This document shows, one piece after another, positions 33,691 to 45,556 of a DNA stretch of 64,000 nt (its first letter is position 1; each line of letters begins with the position of its first letter). The DNA is from Sceloporus undulatus (Eukaryota; Chordata; Lepidosauria; Squamata; Phrynosomatidae), in the NCBI RefSeq assembly GCF_019175285.1, contig NC_056524.1:167028260-167092259 (forward strand), in the 5' to 3' direction. Position numbers and translations under genes: made by a program. The notes under the pieces were generated by a model. The model saw only the letters and a program-made list of their open reading frames with translations. It ran no database searches and was not told the DNA's origin.

Positions 33691-34339
33691 TGTTTGAATC
33701 TGTAATTGCTGTTAATCGCATCATTAGGACTAAAAATGGAAACCATGAAGTTCCTTGCTTAACTTGCTAAAATGTACCGTGTGCTCTGTTCTTATATTGT
33801 CAAAAGTTAAATGCAATATCCAAGAAGCAGACAAAGCATCATTTTTTGCAAATCAGACCTCTATTATGAATATGATTATTCATCAGTGAATGTAACTGCG
33901 CAGTCTTGCCCTGAGTCACTTGCAATTTATAAAGGCTGTGAAATTGAAAACCAGCTCCAAAGCTGAGAAAAGTTTGTATCTGCGTGCATGTTACCACAGT
34001 GGCAGGAAACTGACCTGGTAGAAGTTGGCTGACATGAGTATTTGATAAATACTCCACTAAACCTGTGGTTCATGGGACAGTCCATGTTTTTGTTAGCTTT
34101 TTAATGTGTAATCTTGAGGAAGATGCAGGGTATTGCTGCTGCTGCTACAGTAGTAGTACAGTAGTAGTAGTAGTAGAAACCAGAGAAGGTGTTCTGCAAG
34201 CAGAAGAATATAGTCTTTTCTAGTGTTCCCAATCACATGGAAAGCCTCCAGAAAAGATGTAAATCTTCCTTTCATTTTTCAGAAAGTTGCCCTTCACATG
34301 TAGAAGGCAACAGAAAAAAGGATGGCTTAGAGCCAGTAT
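33691..34339. other. Unannotated stretch with a (TAG)n tract
   Basis: A (GCT)/(TAG)n trinucleotide tract lies at 34134-34177. There is no other support for a feature. Confidence 0.45.
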
Positions 34340-34909
34340 TGTTGTTGTTAACTGCCCTTGAGTTGCTCTCGACTCATGGCGACCCTATGGATGAGACATC
34401 TTAAATTCTCCCTGTCCTCCACTGCTCTGCCTAATTCCTTCAAACCCATACCCATGATCCTCTTAATAGAGTCCATTCATATAGTATGTGGTATCCCACT
34501 CTTCCTACTTCCCTCCACCTTTCCCAGCATTATAGTCTTTTCCAGCGAGTCCTTTCTTCTCATGATGTGTCCAAAGTACGACAGCCTCAGTTTGGTCATC
34601 TTGGCTTCCAGGGAGGTTTCTGGCTTGATCTGCTCTAGGAACCATTTGTTTGTCCTTTTGGCTGTCCATGGAATCCTCAGCACATTACTCTAGCACCACA
34701 TCTCAAATGAATGGATTTTCTTCCTATTTTCTTTAACTGTTCAGCTTTCACATCCATACATGGTAAAAGGAAATACAATGGCTTCTATGATTCTAACTTT
34801 TGTGCTCAGTTGTGTATCTTTTCATTTTAGGATCTAGTTCTTTTATAGCCACCCTCCCCATTCTTAATCACCCTCTGATTTTTTGACTGCAGTCCCCATT
34901 TCTATCAAT
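34340..34909 (-). mobile_element. BovB/RTE LINE copy 1, 3' part
   Basis: Minus-strand translation gives 'RIPWTAKRTNKWFLEQIKP' and 'LRLSYFGHIMRRKDSLEKT' (34520-34683), the C-terminal part of BovB ORF2. The (TTG)n at 34340-34350 is the complement of the ACA tail. It continues on the far side of the nested insertion at 34910-35205. Confidence 0.8.
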
Positions 34910-35205
34910 GGCCTTATTCAGACTGGCGCTTTGCGCTGGCCTGGATGCATACTAGGGTTGCCTCGGGGCGTCCTTTACAGACACCGTGCAACCTTAATAC
35001 GTAGCTGCGGCAGCATAATAGCAGTGCCCTGTGTACATGGGCATTGCCATTATGATGTCACGGTCACACCGCACCCAAATGGTGCGGTGTGGGCGTGATA
35101 TGTTCGGGTCCCATCAGGCCACTTGTGGCGGCCTAACAGCAGCACTGAAAGGAGCTCCGAAAGGGGTGGCTGCAGCTGCCCCAAATGGGCGGTCTGTATA
35201 CCACC
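34910..35205. mobile_element. Harbinger-like GC-rich element nested in BovB
   Basis: Left end GGCCTTATTCAGACTGGCG and inverted right end GGTGGTATACAGACCGCCC share the CAGAC core with the elements at 5124 and 15920. AAT flanks it on both sides (34907-34909 and 35206-35208). BovB copy 2 keeps the empty site as TATCAATGTTTGAT near 36460, fixing the insertion point. The interior is CpG-rich with TTATGATGTCACGGTCA and no transposase. Confidence 0.7.
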
Positions 35206-35640
35206 AATGTTTGATTTCAGATATGAAATTCTTTTGCTATTTCTATTTCTTCATTGTCTAGGTTGAACTTGTGAAGGTCCTCCATGGTCATTATTTTTGT
35301 TTTCTTTATGTTCAACACTAAACCTGTCTTTGCACTTTCTTTGATTTTCCTTAGCAGGTGCTCCAGATCTGTGAGGTTTTGTACTAGTACTATGATGCCA
35401 TCTGCATTTCTTAGATTGTTGATATTCCTTCCTCCTATTTTCACTCCTCTTTCTTTTGTGTCCAAGCCTGCTTTTCTTATATGTTCTGCATACATGTTGA
35501 ACAGATAGGTTGAAAGGATACAGCCTTGTCTGACCTCTTTGCCAATTGGGAACCTGTGTTTCTCTGTGTTCTGTTCCGACAGTAACCTCTTGTCCTGAGT
35601 ACAGATTCCTCATCAGGACTATCAGGTGCATTGGACTATC
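35206..35640 (-). mobile_element. BovB/RTE LINE copy 1, reverse transcriptase part
   Basis: Minus-strand frames read 'LIVLMRNLYSGQEVTVGTE', 'YPFNLSVQHVCRTYKK' and 'NNLRNADGIIVLVQNL'. These are the BovB RT motifs, in two frames, with the catalytic YADD changed to NADG, so it is inactive. This is the upstream part of the element at 34340-34909. Confidence 0.8.
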
Positions 35641-35740
35641 AGATGTGATGGCAAAGCCAGTATGCTTTAGGAGAAATCCACTGCTAATTTGAACTTGAGA
35701 AGAACCACTGGAATCAACAGAAGTGATGACTTAATATTGG

Positions 35741-35744
<4 letters not shown>

Positions 35745-35796
<52 letters not shown>
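35745..35796. repeat. (TA)n microsatellite
   Basis: About 26 uninterrupted TA/AT units. Such arrays are prone to length errors in assemblies. Confidence 0.9.
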
Positions 35797-35799
<3 letters not shown>

Positions 35800-36187
35800 A
35801 TCCATTTACCTTTTAATAATGTTAAGTAAGATTTCTCTAAGTGTTCACAATTAATTAACTAGTTCTTTCCCACTTTTATTTTTGAACACCAGGGTCAGTC
35901 TACAGCAAAATTTTTCAAAACAATGAAAACAAGCCAAAGAAACTACAAGGAAGGAGCCAAGCAAACCTAACTTGAAAGTATATTTCACAATTGCAGTGCC
36001 AGACCAGAGAAGATGCTCTTCCTTATAACTGGCTGTTTCTCTCCTGGAGAAGGCACTAGGAGGAGGGTCTCTGAAAAGAACCTCAGGGTTTGAGTAGGTA
36101 CACATGTGAAGTTTATGTACCTTTACTATGGTGCAATTGTTACATCTATCAATGCCTTGCAGAAGCCATTCAGAGTGTGCAAATTTG

Positions 36188-36780
36188 TTGTTGTTGTTAA
36201 CTGCCCTAACATTGATCTCAACCCATGGCAATCCTGTTGATGAGACATCTCCAAGACCCCCTGTCCTCTACTGCTCTGCCCAACTCCTGCAAATTCATAC
36301 TTGTGGTCTCTTTAATAGAGTCCCTCCATCTAGCATGTGGCCTTCCTCTCTTTCTAGTTTCCTCCACCTTTCCTAGCATTATTATTTTTTCCAATGATTC
36401 ATTTCTTCTCATGATGTATCCAAAGTATGCGTGATTTCCTGGCTGCAGTCCCCTTTCCTATCAATGTTTGATCCAACAGATGAGAACTCTTTTACTTTTC
36501 CTATTTCCTCGTTGTCTAGTTTGAATTTGTGTAAGTTCTGTGTAGTCAATATTTTTGTTTTCTTTATATTCAACAATAAGCCTGCCTTTGCACTTTCTTC
36601 CCTGACCTTCATTAGTAATTGTTCCAGGTCTGTGAAGTTTTCTGCAAGTATTATGGTGTCATCAGCATATCTCAGGTTATTGATATCCCTTCCTCCTATG
36701 TTCACTCCTCCTCCTTCTGTGTCCGTGCCTGCTTTCCTTAAAATATGTTCTACATATAAGTTGAAAAGCTAGGGTGAGAA
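36188..36780 (-). mobile_element. BovB/RTE LINE copy 2, internally deleted
   Basis: Minus-strand translation has 'INNLRYADDTIILAENFTDL' with the YADD box intact, and downstream 'MRRNESLEKIIMLGKVEET'. Between them (at about 36430) the piece present in copy 1 as 34580-34890 is missing, about 300 bp, apparently one deletion joining CCAAAGTA to TGCGTGATTTCC. It ends in (TTG)n, the complemented ACA tail, at 36188. Confidence 0.8.
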
Positions 36781-37029
36781 AGAAAAGCTGTCCATTGTGA
36801 ACATACTGCTACTGCCAGCTTACATGATAGAGAATGGCCATTTGACCTCAAGCTGAGGCCACCTGTTTGAAAGAAGGAAGCTGGCCATTGTGACCCTTCA
36901 TCTTCCAGGTTGAAGGAGGTGGCCATTGTGACATTGCCTTGATGGTGCCTGACTGAAAGAGAGGGTGGTCTTTGCTTCATGATGGTACTGTCTTCCTAAA
37001 GAAGACACTTCTATCTGTACCCATACATT
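36781..37029. other. Spacer between BovB copies with an internal duplication
   Basis: GGCCATTGTGACCCTTCATC and GGCCATTGTGACATTGCC, with related GGCCATTTGACCTC, point to short internal duplications. I cannot classify it. Confidence 0.4.
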
Positions 37030-37455
37030 TTTGTTGTTATTGTTAACTGTCGTTGAGTTGACCTTGACTCATGGTGACCCTGTGGATTAGACATCTCCAA
37101 GATCCCCTGTCCTCAACTGTTTAGCTCAGGTCTTGCATCTCAGCCTGTAGCCTCCCTGATTGAATCTAAGCACCTGGCATACCGTCTTGCTCTCTTGCTA
37201 TTGCCCTCCACCTTCCCCAGCATCATTGTCATTTCTAACAAATTATACCTTCTCATGATGTGTCCAAAGCATGGCAGTCTCAATTTAGTAATCTGACATC
37301 CAGGGAGAGGTCAGAATTTATCTGCTGTAGAACCCTTTTGTTTGTCTTCTTGGCCTTCCCCAGTATCCTTAGCAGTCTTTTGCAGCACCATCTCAAATGA
37401 GCTGATTTTCTTCCTATTGGGTTTCTTAACTGTCCAGCTCTCACATCAGATATGG
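37030..37455 (-). mobile_element. BovB/RTE LINE copy 3, 3' end
   Basis: It begins with a complemented ACA-type tail (TTGTTGTTATTGTTAACTG) and follows copy 1 through CTTCTCATGATGTGTCCAAA and the CACCATCTCAAATGAGCTGA segment, ending near the equivalent of 34760. An extra ~30 bp at 37130-37160 is not found in the other copies. Confidence 0.75.
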
Positions 37456-40291
37456 GAACTCTTTGACCATGGAGTTTAGTGCACAGCTAATAAACCCTAT
37501 TTACCTATTTTGAGTTACATTCAAAATCAGGATACATCTGGATATTACCGCGGTGTGAGGTTGCTGCAGCCCCGATCCAGCCATTAAATGGGCAGCTGCA
37601 TGCTGCCTCTTAGGGGCAGTCTGGAGAGACCCTAAGTTCACAAAATACACATTTTATGTTTCCACATGCCAATCAGTATATTGTACAATGAGAAGCATAA
37701 GGATGCCATTCAATACTAATGATTCCAGTTCTAAGCCAATTCTTTTTAAAGAAAGTTCCACTGATTTCAGTAGAACCACCTTTCATGTAATTAGACTTCG
37801 GATTTGAAGACAAACAAGTGAAATGCAAAGGTGGCTTCATACTTCTTATGGAGTTTGTACAGCTTATATTCTTCAAAGCTTTGGGTAGATAAAAATATAC
37901 ACTGAGAAGTTTTATTAAAGTTCTCAGCGGCTAGAACCTTGAGTCATTTGACAGATCTTAAGTCAACAGACAACAGGCAACAAATATTTCATTTTTCAGT
38001 GGAGAAAATAAAATGGCATGTCCTTGCATGAGACATACTACTTTGAAATCAGCTATGTAGTCAGGATCCAATTATTTACTTTTATTGGGTGTCATTGCTT
38101 CTGCCAGAGATAGCAGGATTTTCTTTTTGTCCTTCCTACAGCCTTTTGCAACATTTAAAACCTGCTCTCAGGCTTTGCCAGCCTCACACAGCAGGTTTTT
38201 AGGGGGTGCTGGGGTGAAGGAAGAAGAACAGTTGCCCTGTCCTAGTTCCACTGAGGGGAGAAGCAGAATCTTCTGCAAGTACACCATCACATCTTGGCTG
38301 TGACAGAACTGAACTGAATGGAAATATGTTATCTCTCTCACTTTCTTCACTTTTTCTCGTCTTCCTGCAACACACATTGTTGGCCTGGGATAGCTAATTT
38401 TCTTTAGCATGATGTGGAAGAGAAAGTACATTTCATATGCTCTAGTGCAATGTTCTCTGAATGGAGATAGGGAAGAATTTCGAGTCAGAAAGGGTCTGGA
38501 CAGTAAACAAATGTATACTAACTAACAAAAAAATGAGTGTGCCTGTGTTGAAGAGGAAAATGCTTATTTATTTCATTAGCATCTCTTGTTCACAAGGCAT
38601 TGCTATTCCATCCCTGAAATGAGGTATGTCATGCCATCTATAATTCAGTGCTTGGAAATGTTACTTTTTTGGACTACCACTTCTGAACTCCCCCAGGAGT
38701 AGTAGCCCCCAAAAGTAACTTTCCTAAGCGCAGCTGGTCTGTATTCACTTGCCCTTTCTTTTTATGAACAAACTGGGATACAAAGGACTTATCAGAAAAT
38801 ATAGCACTGCAGCTCTCTGTTATTTGAAATTGCTCTCCTGCTGTGCAAACATATGCAGTAACCATGCAGAGAAGAAGCATCAATAATAATTGCAGAGCAG
38901 GTTTTTCCTGATCTGGAGAAGACACAGCAGTCACTGTTAGGTGCTAGGTACTCACTGAATGTGAACTTATTAATTTGCTTGTTGTTTTGTTGCTTTTTCA
39001 GTGGGAGGCTTTACAGGCTTGTATTGCCATAATGTAGGCCAAAATTTACTGCTCTGACATAGGGGTGGGAGAGAATTTTGTTTCATTTAAAAAACTTACA
39101 CAAAATTCCAAATAACATTATAGTTGAGTTGGAAAGAATTTATGCAAATCATTTGGAAGAACCTAAAACAGAGACATCTATCCTGAGTCACGACTTTGAG
39201 TATTTATCTGTTACAAAGGTAGATTTGAATGGAACCATGTTGTTTTGGAATTAAAACTGCCACTGTTCCCACCGTGAAAGGTTCCTTATTTTGAATACCT
39301 ATATGGCAAGGCTGGTGAAAATGCAGGCCATGGGCCATATGCAGCCACTTTTTTATGCCTCAGGCCCTAAGGACAACCCAAAACCCCTAGATCCAACCAG
39401 TAGAAATAAAGGGTGATTTTTGTATCCAAGAATTGCAAGAAATATTTTTAAAGTGCCTGAAAATGTTGTGTTTTGCTTTGCTTTACTCCTGCTACCCCTA
39501 AACACCCAATTTCCAAAACCCAAGTGAAAGAGAAGCTGGCAGCATGCCAGTGTAGCCGCTGTGAGTTGAAAACTGGACTTTGTCCCCAGCACAGCTGCAC
39601 TCCCCTGCTATATGTCATAGAGGTATTTCATTATTTCCTCCATGCTGGGAATAGTTATGGAGAGCCAGGCTTGATTGCTTTCTGGTTCCATAATATCACC
39701 CCTAATAAGGTGCTACAGATAGCTTTGCACTGTATATGTTTCTGAATTTGAGTTAGCTAAGGATGTAGTTCTTGTCTAAGTTTGTTCTTTTAAAAAAGCA
39801 ACAAATGTTTTTTTAGAATTTTATTCCTGCTCTGAGAAAGAGTGTAATGTTTTCACAGACTATTCACACTGGGAATTATTCTGTGCCAGTTTTGCAATTT
39901 TATGCAGAAAACAGCTTTTTTCTATCCAAAAATATTATGTTGAGTACAGAAAATGCTGATTTCTGCACAGAAAATGCTGTAGTTTGAGATTTAGTCTGCA
40001 TACAATTTGCACAGAAAATGCTGTGTTTTGCATGAGTGTGCACACACACATGCACACAAATCACAAATGAAATTATGCAGAGAATAAATCACAGAAAACT
40101 GTGAAGATCCTCATCAATCATGATTTCCTATATCAGTTTTTTTTTTTCTGGCATTTTCTGAATTTTTAAAATATTCTTTCTATCACTAGAGCTGGCCTTG
40201 ACACAACAGGGCAAGGATGTTCTCATTTGTTCAAGCAGAAGAAAGAAGATAGTCAGGATGCTCAGCATATACATCCCTTAAACAATCACCT
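37456..40291. other. Mostly unannotated; two weak repeat fragments
   Basis: At 37525-37632 a GC-rich piece (ATATTACCGCGGTGTGAGG … GGGGCAGTCTGGAGAGACC) may be a Harbinger-like fragment. At 39895-40095 a motif GCACAGAAAATGCTGT recurs about three times. No exon was recognised elsewhere. Confidence 0.4.
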
Positions 40292-41729
40292 CAGGGAAAT
40301 CTGAATTGTCTTTAAAATCCAGAGAACAACTGATTAAAGAAGGGTGGAATATAAATTGGTTTACATTCAAACAATTACAAGAAAGATTTAAAATGGATAA
40401 CAAGGAATGCGGATTCGCCCCGTTAAGGGATAAGACAGAACTAATTCAATGTCTATTATGCAATAACGAAAAGGTAATAGGGAAAGTTTATAAATTACTC
40501 TTAAAATGGGACTTGGAGGATGATGTAGTGAAACAGCAAATGATCTCCTGGGCCAATAACATCGGACACTCTATAAATTTCAACCAATGGGAAAAAACAT
40601 GGAGAAGTAATTTTAAATTTACGGTCTCTCAGAACCTATATTTTACAAAATATTTTTTCGATGGTATTTAACCCCAGTTAAATTGGCAAAAATGTCTAAG
40701 AACTCAAACAATAAATGTTGGAAATGTAGGACGGAGGTAGGGACATTTTTCCACTGCTGGTGGACATGCAAATTTGCTAAAGAATATTGGAACATTATTA
40801 ATGATCAAATTAATTTGATAATGGGTAAGGAAATTAAACATAAACCAGAATGCTTTTTGTTAGGAATATTTGAGGAAGAAATCAAGGGTAAGGAGGAAAA
40901 ATTGTTGTACTATATGGTTGTTACAGCAAGAATCTGTTATGCACAATATTGGAAAAGTCAAGAGAACCCAACATTAGAAGAATGAATCTTTAAAATGTAT
41001 GAAGCGATGGAAATGGACAAGATGACTCAAAGTTTGCAAGACAAACCGATAGATGAAATTAAAGAAGTTTGGAAGGGTTTTTATGAATATTTGAAATTTA
41101 AATGGGGTAGTGTTATTACTAGTTATGTATGATCTTTCTTTAGGAATTAGCAATATTCCTGTCTGCAAGTATTGCTACTTAGGAGTTTAGGTGTTATAAT
41201 AATGTTAGTAATTATATTCAAATAGGGTATATGGATCGTGTTTGCTATAGCATTGGAATTGAAGAAAGACATGTCAAACAATAATAGAACTAACACTGGT
41301 GTAAGGAAGTCATTTTATTAAATGTGAGTATGTCTGTCTGTAAACGTATGTATGGTAGAAGGTAATTAAGGCAAAAACATCGAAGAGGAAAGAAGAAGTA
41401 GAACTTAAAGTAGTGGATGAGAAGAAGCAAATGTACGTGTAGAAGGTTAAAGTAGGTAGGTTGGTAGAAGACAGTCAAGTTAAAGATGTGGTGGAAAGAA
41501 TGTTAAGATAGTGAAAGAAAGGAAGTATAGTGGAAGGTTAAAAGTAGGGTAAGCTTATCGTAGTGAGGATTTCCTCTTGCTAAATTCTGCAGTTAAGTAA
41601 GAATGTATCTATGTAGTTAGGTTCTGTATATTGTGTTTGTGTATTGTGTTTTTTGTTATTGTATATGATGCTATTTGTTTGTAATTATATACCTGTTTTA
41701 ATAAATAAAATATTTAAAAAAAAGGAAGT
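40292..41729 (+). mobile_element. L1 LINE, 5'-truncated 3' end of ORF2 plus 3' UTR
   Basis: The translation starts 'LSLKSREQLIKEGWNINWF' and runs to 'NLYFTKYFF'. After a one-base loss in a T run near 40650 it continues as 'RWYLTPVKLAKMSKNSNNK'. The L1 C-terminal cysteine motif is visible: CWKC, then TFFHCWWTC (40710-40775). A single TGA at 40983-40985 replaces what is usually Trp, and the frame then continues 'IFKMYEAMEMDKMTQ' to the end near 41130. A ~560-bp 3' UTR follows, then ATAAATAAAATATTTAAAAA as tail. It is less decayed than the other LINEs here, so relatively young. I found no clear target repeat. Confidence 0.85.
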
Positions 41730-41742
41730 TCTACAGCTCGTA

Positions 41743-41974
41743 TATAGTGGGGCCTTTGTATCCACTGCTGTTTGGTTCCAGGATCCACTGTGGAGACCAA
41801 AATATGTGGTTGCTCAAATCACATTAAATACAGTGACATAGTAAATGGTGTCCCTTAGATAAAATGGCAAAATCAGTGTTTGCTTTTTTGAATTATTTTT
41901 TGGAGGAATATTTTTAAACTCTGGTGAGCTGAATCCAAGGATGTAGACTCTGTGGATATGGAGGGTCAAGTCTA
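41743..41974. mobile_element. Tigger/mariner-like MITE
   Basis: TAGTGGGGCCTTTGTATCCA opens it and ATGGAGGGTCAAGTCTA closes it. The body has GTTTGGTTCCAGGATCCACT and CATAGTAAATGGTGTCCCTT, as at 17618. It begins within 15 bp of the L1 tail. Confidence 0.65.
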
Positions 41975-43931
41975 TTATGTATATGGAATACCTACTTTGA
42001 ACTGGCAGCTCATACCATCACTACAAGTATAATACAAATGTAGCAGCATTTTCTTCTCAAGAAGCAGTGGAGGGACGGGACGGGACATTATCTGTCATGA
42101 GAAATGAAAACTTCCTCAAGGGTAAGACCTTAAACATATTTATTATTGGTTGTCCCAATCAAATTATCTCCTGAGTAAATAGAAAAATATAAATGTGTGC
42201 CTAGACACTTGCGTGTCATCAATTCTAATAAGTGCAACCTCTAAGTGTATCATTGATTATTGAACATTTTGCTAGCCAGTTAGCTGGACAACGATTCAAC
42301 AAAAATTCCAGTTGTTAGTTTCTGATTGTACAGGAAACAATTTGAATGTCATATTGAAAACAAAATACAGCCAAAGTGACTTTGATGCCATCCATTTTGT
42401 GTTTACTATTGTGTCTAGGTTTTTAATATTTCAAAACAGTAATTTTTGAAAATTATTGCTTTTTTTAACATCCAAAAGGAATACACTGGGAAATAATTTC
42501 TACCAAAACAGTAGGAAATAACAAATGAATTGCCATAAAATACTTTCCTAGGAGAGACAAATGTGTACAACACGAGCCTAAGCCTCCCTCATATGCAAGC
42601 ACTGAATATCTTCATTAATCAGTCATTTTTCACTGCTTACATTCTAAAGTGTTAATGCTTTCACATCCTCAGGGAAAAGTTCTGCTTCCCAGTTGTTACA
42701 TCTCATATTTATTAGACTTTGAATTAGGATTTTTTCACTCTGATACAATGCAAATTGCTCATAATTTCAGATCAACCAGTTAAAAATAAAATGGTGCACT
42801 AAACATTAACATTTGGTAATGGGTCTTTTCTGAGGTAGAAAAGTGACTCTCCCTTCTTGGGACTGTTGAATTATATAATTATATACTTTATATAATTTGT
42901 CAGGATTTGTTCTCATGGGAAGAGACTTGCTTCTTTTATTAAACTGACACTTTAAAGCAAAAGAATAATAATGTAGTAGTATCATTAGTGAGTGGAGAAA
43001 TACATTGTTTTGTAAAGTTAACAAACTTGGAGAGTCCCTGAAGCAGAAGAAGGCAACATCTCACTAACACAGAGATGGCTTTGGTTACTTTGATGAATGA
43101 TCTATGCAGAGAAATGGACAGGGAGTATATGTTCCTGTTGGGGCAGCTGAGCATTTCAGTGACTTCAAATACTATTGACCCTGGCATCTGTCTGGGCTGA
43201 AACTTGGAGAAACTGTTTTACATTGCTTCCAGTCTATCTTAGAGGAACAAATTCAGAAGACTGGGGGATTTCTGTTTGATGCCCTGTCCATCTGTCACCC
43301 ATGATGTTTAACATACACATGACACCTTTACCTGGAGTTTTGGGATTCAGTGTCACCAATAGGGATATGACAAAAGTTCATTGCTGTTAATTAAACATGA
43401 GATTTTGGGCTTTCCTGATGCTCAGCTCAAGTATTTTTGAACTCTGAAATCTAGATTGAGGTGTGAGAATTTGCAGATGCTACTTTTGAAAAGGAAGCAA
43501 TGGGGAGGGAACGTCAGTGTGATTATTTTATAACCTCATTCTTTGACAATTTGACAGGAATGATTTGTTTTTAATGTGAGGGGTAGCCAAGATGAAACAT
43601 CTCATTCTTTACAGGACAGCAAGGCAAATAGTAACATTTTCTGCCCTCCCTTCAGGGACTGAAGGAATAATGACATAAATTTATATCACTAGTCACCAAT
43701 ATACTGATGACACATGTGAAAGGAGGAGCTGGGCAAGTGCCAGCTAATAGCAGCTCAGGAAATGCTGTGAAATGGGGGCTACAGGGGTGAAAGGCTACAG
43801 AACTGAGGCTTGTCTGACAGAAGGCAAATAGGGAAAAGATGGCCTAGAGATACTGAACATTCAGCCCAACTGTATAGGTGTTTGGAGAGCTGTGAATTAT
43901 TAAACAGTTCAGGGGTTAATGTGTTATCTAA
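41975..43931. other. Unannotated AT-rich stretch; weak candidate conserved block
   Basis: The block at 42340-42800 is unique-looking and AT-rich, with an octamer-type ATGCAAATTGC (42747-42757). No open frame is persuasive, and I see no repeat family. Confidence 0.35.
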
Positions 43932-44142
43932 GGGCTCATTCCCACTGCATTTTGCTCCGAAGCAGGATTCGGAGCAAACGACTCTCGTTCTCATTTGAAA
44001 CTGCTTCTGATCCTCATTGGATCAATTCCAGGAGGAAAGAAGCGGGGCAAACACAAATAATCTGGGGTTACTTAATAGTACAATTTTTGCAGTACTTTTT
44101 GGACGAATCCATTATGAAGGGAGGCAAATAAGTGGGAATGCC
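43932..44142. mobile_element. Harbinger-like short element
   Basis: TAA then GGGCTCATTCCCACTGCATT at the left, and AAGTGGGAATGCC at the right, which is an imperfect inverted match (GGCATTCCCACTT). The interior is GC-richer and contains the palindrome GCTCCGAAGCAGGATTCGGAGC. The right end is diverged and the target repeat is unclear. Confidence 0.45.
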
Positions 44143-44257
44143 AACTCAGAATCAATTCTTTCTGAGGGGAGGGGAAAATGACAGAGGAGTGTTTACCATC
44201 CCTCATCTTTTTTGACAGCTCCACTATACCCCCCCTCAGTGCTGCCTTTGTATTTTT

Positions 44258-44351
44258 TTAAAAGATAGATTAATCGATTGAGTGATTTTGCAACTACTTG
44301 TCTTTGCAAGTAGTTGCAAAAGCATTCAATCAATTAATCTATTTTTTTAAA
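44258..44351. repeat. Near-perfect 43-bp inverted repeat (hairpin)
   Basis: The left arm ends TTTTGCAACTACTTG (44300) and the right arm starts CAAGTAGTTGCAAAA (44307), with a 6-base loop. Only about four or five mismatches are seen over the ~43-base arms, which extend to AGATAGATTAAT / ATTAATCTATT. Confidence 0.85.
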
Positions 44352-44352
44352 G

Positions 44353-44640
44353 AAAAACTTCCCTCCCCTTCATGCTCATTCCTTGGCACCCGCTCAGGTA
44401 CAACAGGCACACACGCTCTTCCCAATCTCACCCTCCTCTTCCTCCTCCTCCTCTCGCCGCCATTTGATGCTGTTTTTAACGGTTGAATTTCTATTATTTT
44501 TAATAGGGGGAGGGTTTGGAGTTATTGTAAACTTTTATTATGACTTTGTATTTTACTATGTTGTAATCCCGCCTCGATTGAGAAATATAAATAAAACATT
44601 ATTATTATTACTATTATTATTATTATTATTATTATGATAT
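44353..44640 (+). repeat. Retroposon-like 3' end with (ATT)n tail
   Basis: TTGTAATCCCGCCTCGATTG then AGAAATATAAATAAAACATT and a (ATT)n run (44601-44636) match the ends of reptilian L2-type LINEs and dependent SINEs. The upstream CT-rich portion is unassigned. Confidence 0.5.
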
Positions 44641-45344
44641 CAAATCATGTCATTAAGAAGAAATTTGACTAAAAAGAAATCTTTAAAAAATATTTTAAAA
44701 AATCTTAAAATGCCAAATAAAGAATGCTGTGATCGAGAATAAATAAACAGTATTATCACATGCTGAAAAAAGAAGCAATGGTTAACCGTCTTTTAGACTC
44801 CTAAATTAAAATATTTCCTAAGAAACATACTAGCCTCATTTTTCTTTCACAGAAAGTGTGACAGTGATACAACACAAGTTTACTATATCAATTTGTTAAT
44901 TTATTTTATTCATAAGACCATTAAATAACAATATACAAATTCTGCTTCATATAATGGTTGTTTTTATTAGATTTGTGTATTAGGCACTGTCAGAAGGGAG
45001 TCGACTGTGAAATTATTCTGAATTTTGTCAATGGGTGGGTAATGATGACTAATGGAAGATTCAGTGCAAAACATTAGCTCATGCTCTGTGTCCAGGGGAT
45101 AATCTGTCTTCCAGTTGATCTTCCCAGGAAGCTCTGAAAATAAGGTCAGTTTTAGGACATCATTCATTTAGAAGATGAAAATATTGGTTGAAGTGCATGG
45201 ATTTATACGCACGTGTATGTGTGTGAGAGAGAAATAGACCTTACCCATCTGCATACCTATTACATGAAAGCATGAGTTTTTGTGTAATTAATATGAGTAG
45301 AAGGAATATGAATATTATTTTACATGTACATATCACAAGCAATG
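44641..45344. other. Unannotated AT-rich stretch
   Basis: No gene or clear repeat is visible. There is a short GT/GA-rich run near 45210-45232. Confidence 0.4.
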
Positions 45345-45556
45345 CAACCCCACCAGATGATGACCAGAGAATTGGGCTGAAAGACCTACAAATACTTTCT
45401 TTAAAAAAGTATACTCTCTAGGAATCTCTAGGTCCTTCATCACAACATCTTGTAGAAGCTGGAGGACCTAGAGATTTCCAGAGATAACATATTAAAATCT
45501 GTGAATAATCAAATCTGCAAAAGTCAAAGATGCAAATGTGGAGGGTCAACTGTACT
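45345..45556. mobile_element. mariner-like MITE, partial
   Basis: Matches the right part of the elements at 5898 and 19840: GGAATCTCTAGGTCCTTCAT, GGAGGACCTAGAGATTTCC, AATCTGTGAATAATCAAATC, ending GTGGAGGGTCAACTGTA. The left terminus is missing or too diverged. Confidence 0.65.

Noticed and set aside
36409-36705. Functional reverse transcriptase gene
   Set aside because: YADD is intact, but the copy is truncated, internally deleted and has no endonuclease or ORF start.
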